A stretch of 22,855 bases of DNA, taken from positions 1 to 22,855 of the forward strand of contig OMSN01000001.1 of the NCBI GenBank assembly GCA_900313765.1, in the 5' to 3' direction. Positions within the stretch are counted from its first letter, which is position 1, and every line of letters starts with the position of its first letter. The stretch comes from an uncultured Eubacteriales bacterium (GTDB lineage Bacteria > Bacillota > Clostridia > Lachnospirales > Lachnospiraceae). Positions 20,952 through 22,855 of the stretch are shown here, piece after piece. The position numbers and the translations under genes were made by a program. Under the pieces are notes generated by a model. That model was not told the DNA's origin. It made no database searches and worked only from the letters and a program-made list of their open reading frames with translations.

Positions 20952-22855
20952 ATGGGATTTATGGAAAAAGTGTTCGGCACGCATTCTCAGCGTGAGCTGA
21001 AGAAGATCGAGCCGATCGTCAATAAAGTCATGGGCCTCGAAGATACCTATTCGAAGCTCACGGATGAACAGCTGAAGGGCAAGACTGCTGAATTCAAGCA
21101 GCGGTATGCAAATGGAGAGAGTCTGGATGATATCCTTCCGGAAGCTTTCGCGACCGTCAGAGAGGCAGCATGGAGAGTCATCGGACTGAAGCCGTACAGG
21201 GTTCAGGTCATCGGCGGCATCATCCTGCATCAGGGCCGTATCGCTGAGATGAGAACCGGTGAAGGTAAGACGCTGGTATCAACTCTTCCGGCATACCTGA
21301 ACGCTCTGACCGGGCAGGGTGTCCATATCGTTACGGTCAATGATTACCTGGCGAAGCGTGACCGTGACTGGATGGGACCGATCCACGAGTTCCTCGGACT
21401 GACCTGCGGCTGCATCCAGAACAGCATGGAGTCGGATGAGAGAAGAGCCGAGTATGCGAAGGATATCACCTATATCACGAACAACGAAGACGGCTTCGAC
21501 TATCTGCGTGACAACATGGTCATTTACAAGGAGAAGCTGGTCCAGAGAGATCTGGTGTACGCCATCATCGATGAGGTCGACTCCGTCCTGATCGACGAAG
21601 CACGTACGCCTCTGATCATTTCCGGACAGAGCGGCAAGTCCACCAAACTCTATGAGACCTGCGACATTCTTGCACGTCAGCTCAAGAGAGGTGAGGCGAG
21701 CGGCGAGGTCACGAAGATGACAGCCATCATGGGCGAGGAGATCACTGAGACGGGTGATTTCATCGTAAATGAGAAGGATAAGGTCGTCACTCTGACGGCG
21801 GAAGGTATCGCCCGCTGCGAGAAGTTCTTCCAGATCGAGAACCTGTCTGATCCGGAGAACATCGAGATCCAGAACAATATCATTCTGGCCCTGCGTGCGC
21901 ACAACCTGATGCACAGGGATCAGGACTATGTCGTCAAGGATGACGAGGTTCTGATCGTTGATGAGTTTACCGGACGTATCATGCCCGGCAGACGTTATTC
22001 CGACGGTCTGCATCAGGCAATCGAGGCGAAGGAACATGTGAAGATCAAGAGAGAGTCCAAGACCCTCGCTACGATCACCTTCCAGAACTTCTTCAACAAG
22101 TATCAGAAGAAGGCCGGCATGACCGGTACGGCTCTGACAGAGGAAGAGGAGTTCCGTGATATCTACGGCATGGACGTCATCGAGATCCCGACGAACAAGC
22201 CGGTAGCAAGAGTAGACCACGACGATGCGGTATACATGACCAAGAAGGAGAAGTACCGTGCAGTTGTCGAGGCAGTCAAGGAAGCACATGCAAAACAGCA
22301 GCCGGTCCTGGTAGGTACCATCACCATCGAGGTATCGGAACTGCTCTCAGGCATGCTGAGACGTGAGGGCATCCAGCACAACGTACTGAACGCGAAGTTC
22401 CATGAGCTGGAAGCTGAGATCGTCAAGGATGCCGGTGTACACGGCGCCGTTACCATCGCAACCAACATGGCAGGCCGTGGTACGGATATCAAGCTGGACG
22501 ACGAGTCGAGAGCTGCCGGCGGTCTGAAGATCATCGGTACCGAGCGTCATGAGTCCCGCCGTATCGACAATCAGCTGCGCGGCCGTTCCGGACGTCAGGG
22601 AGACCCGGGTGAATCCCAGTTCTATATCTCTCTGGAAGACGATCTGATGAGACTGTTCGGATCCGAGAAGATGATGTCCACCTTCAAGGCACTGGGCGTG
22701 CAGGAAGGCGAGGAGATCCGGCACAAGATGCTGTCCTCCGCGATCGAGAAGGCGCAGAAGAAGATCGAGTCCAACAACTTCGGAATCAGAAAGAACCTGC
22801 TGGAGTACGACCAGGTCAACAACGAGCAGCGTGAGATCATCTACGCTGAGAGACG
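20952..22855 (+). CDS. secA: Preprotein translocase ATPase SecA, 3' truncated by the window
   Basis: The frame is open from ATG 20952 to the window end, giving 634 residues of a protein that normally exceeds 800. AAAGGAG lies 10 nt upstream. It drives export of unfolded preproteins through SecYEG at the cytoplasmic face of the membrane. Walker A is MRTGEGKT (100-107), Walker B DEVDS (207-211), followed by the near-invariant [13 protein letters not shown]. The preprotein-crosslinking domain and the second helicase half ([32 protein letters not shown] near 525-545) are present. The DNMVIYK-preceding block reads [13 protein letters not shown] where GTNNEFGFDYLRD is usual, a small departure. The helical wing and any C-terminal zinc tail lie beyond the window. 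As the only SecA seen here, it is probably the housekeeping SecA1. Confidence 0.97.
   Translation, partial: MGFMEKVFGTHSQRELKKIEPIVNKVMGLEDTYSKLTDEQLKGKTAEFKQRYANGESLDDILPEAFATVREAAWRVIGLKPYRVQVIGGIILHQGRIAEMRTGEGKTLVSTLPAYLNALTGQGVHIVTVNDYLAKRDRDWMGPIHEFLGLTCGCIQNSMESDERRAEYAKDITYITNNEDGFDYLRDNMVIYKEKLVQRDLVYAIIDEVDSVLIDEARTPLIISGQSGKSTKLYETCDILARQLKRGEASGEVTKMTAIMGEEITETGDFIVNEKDKVVTLTAEGIARCEKFFQIENLSDPENIEIQNNIILALRAHNLMHRDQDYVVKDDEVLIVDEFTGRIMPGRRYSDGLHQAIEAKEHVKIKRESKTLATITFQNFFNKYQKKAGMTGTALTEEEEFRDIYGMDVIEIPTNKPVARVDHDDAVYMTKKEKYRAVVEAVKEAHAKQQPVLVGTITIEVSELLSGMLRREGIQHNVLNAKFHELEAEIVKDAGVHGAVTIATNMAGRGTDIKLDDESRAAGGLKIIGTERHESRRIDNQLRGRSGRQGDPGESQFYISLEDDLMRLFGSEKMMSTFKALGVQEGEEIRHKMLSSAIEKAQKKIESNNFGIRKNLLEYDQVNNEQREIIYAER

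Noticed and set aside
21279..22289. A 336-codon open frame on the minus strand opposite secA
   Set aside because: It is fully inside SecA coding sequence. The translation is rich in Leu, Asp, Val and Ile with no domain, a frame artefact of strong codon bias.
1..22855. tRNA, rRNA, CRISPR arrays, insertion sequences, prophage or plasmid origins
   Set aside because: No tRNA cloverleaf, regularly spaced repeats, transposase or integrase frames, or iteron-like arrays were seen on reading both strands.

Overview
The window reads as chromosomal DNA from a low-to-medium GC Firmicute, most likely a Clostridia/Lachnospiraceae-type gut anaerobe. The evidence is strong AGGAGG Shine-Dalgarno sites, sigma-A promoters (several with an extended TGn -10), an hpf-secA pair, a glmS-type ribozyme, a formate-THF ligase, an Hsp33, and a thioredoxin reductase homologue lacking NADPH-binding motifs, as known in clostridia. 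The taxon is inference; nothing here fixes the genus.

Layout. (1) 1-3750, plus strand: the tail of an unknown membrane protein, then a carbohydrate-type cluster of a DUF4038/apiosidase-like glycoside hydrolase, a histidine phosphatase and a short-chain dehydrogenase. (2) 6506-3739, minus strand: a second histidine phosphatase, a SAM methyltransferase and an SGNH/GDSL hydrolase, converging on cluster 1 with a 12-bp 3' overlap. (3) 6507-7687: a 389-bp non-coding stretch with divergent promoters, a palindromic operator candidate and a clear glmS-class ribozyme, leading not into glmS but into nagB (glucosamine-6-phosphate deaminase). (4) 7704-8141: a tiny stand-alone protein resembling one internal domain of FakA, with a consensus promoter and a strong terminator. 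(5) 8144-9445, minus: a UMF1-type MFS transporter. (6) 9556-11047: a redox operon of a thioredoxin-reductase-like flavoprotein and thioredoxin, with two palindromes in its leader. (7) 11045-12524: a GPH-family sugar/cation symporter as a single unit. (8) 12524-13633: a tRNA-dihydrouridine synthase. (9) 13654-13761: two tandem 38-bp hairpin repeats. (10) 13845-20160: a probable five-gene operon of a heavy-metal/manganese exporter-like permease, hslO, nadE, a divergent fhs and a eukaryotic-type hisA. (11) 20210 to the end: hpf and the 5' part of secA, each with its own promoter.

How the genes fit together. Much of the right half is housekeeping: NAD and one-carbon metabolism, redox protection, ribosome hibernation, secretion. 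The left half looks like accessory sugar metabolism. The observation most worth following is the GlcN6P-sensing ribozyme in front of nagB. It makes most sense if NagB runs in the biosynthetic direction in this organism and is under product feedback. Other points are the SD-hairpin-AUG arrangement before nadE, the tandem hairpins before the metal permease, the orphan FakA domain, the degenerate NADPH site in the TrxR-like protein, and the eukaryotic-type HisA beside a divergent FTHFS. No tRNA, rRNA, CRISPR array, insertion sequence or prophage gene was seen.
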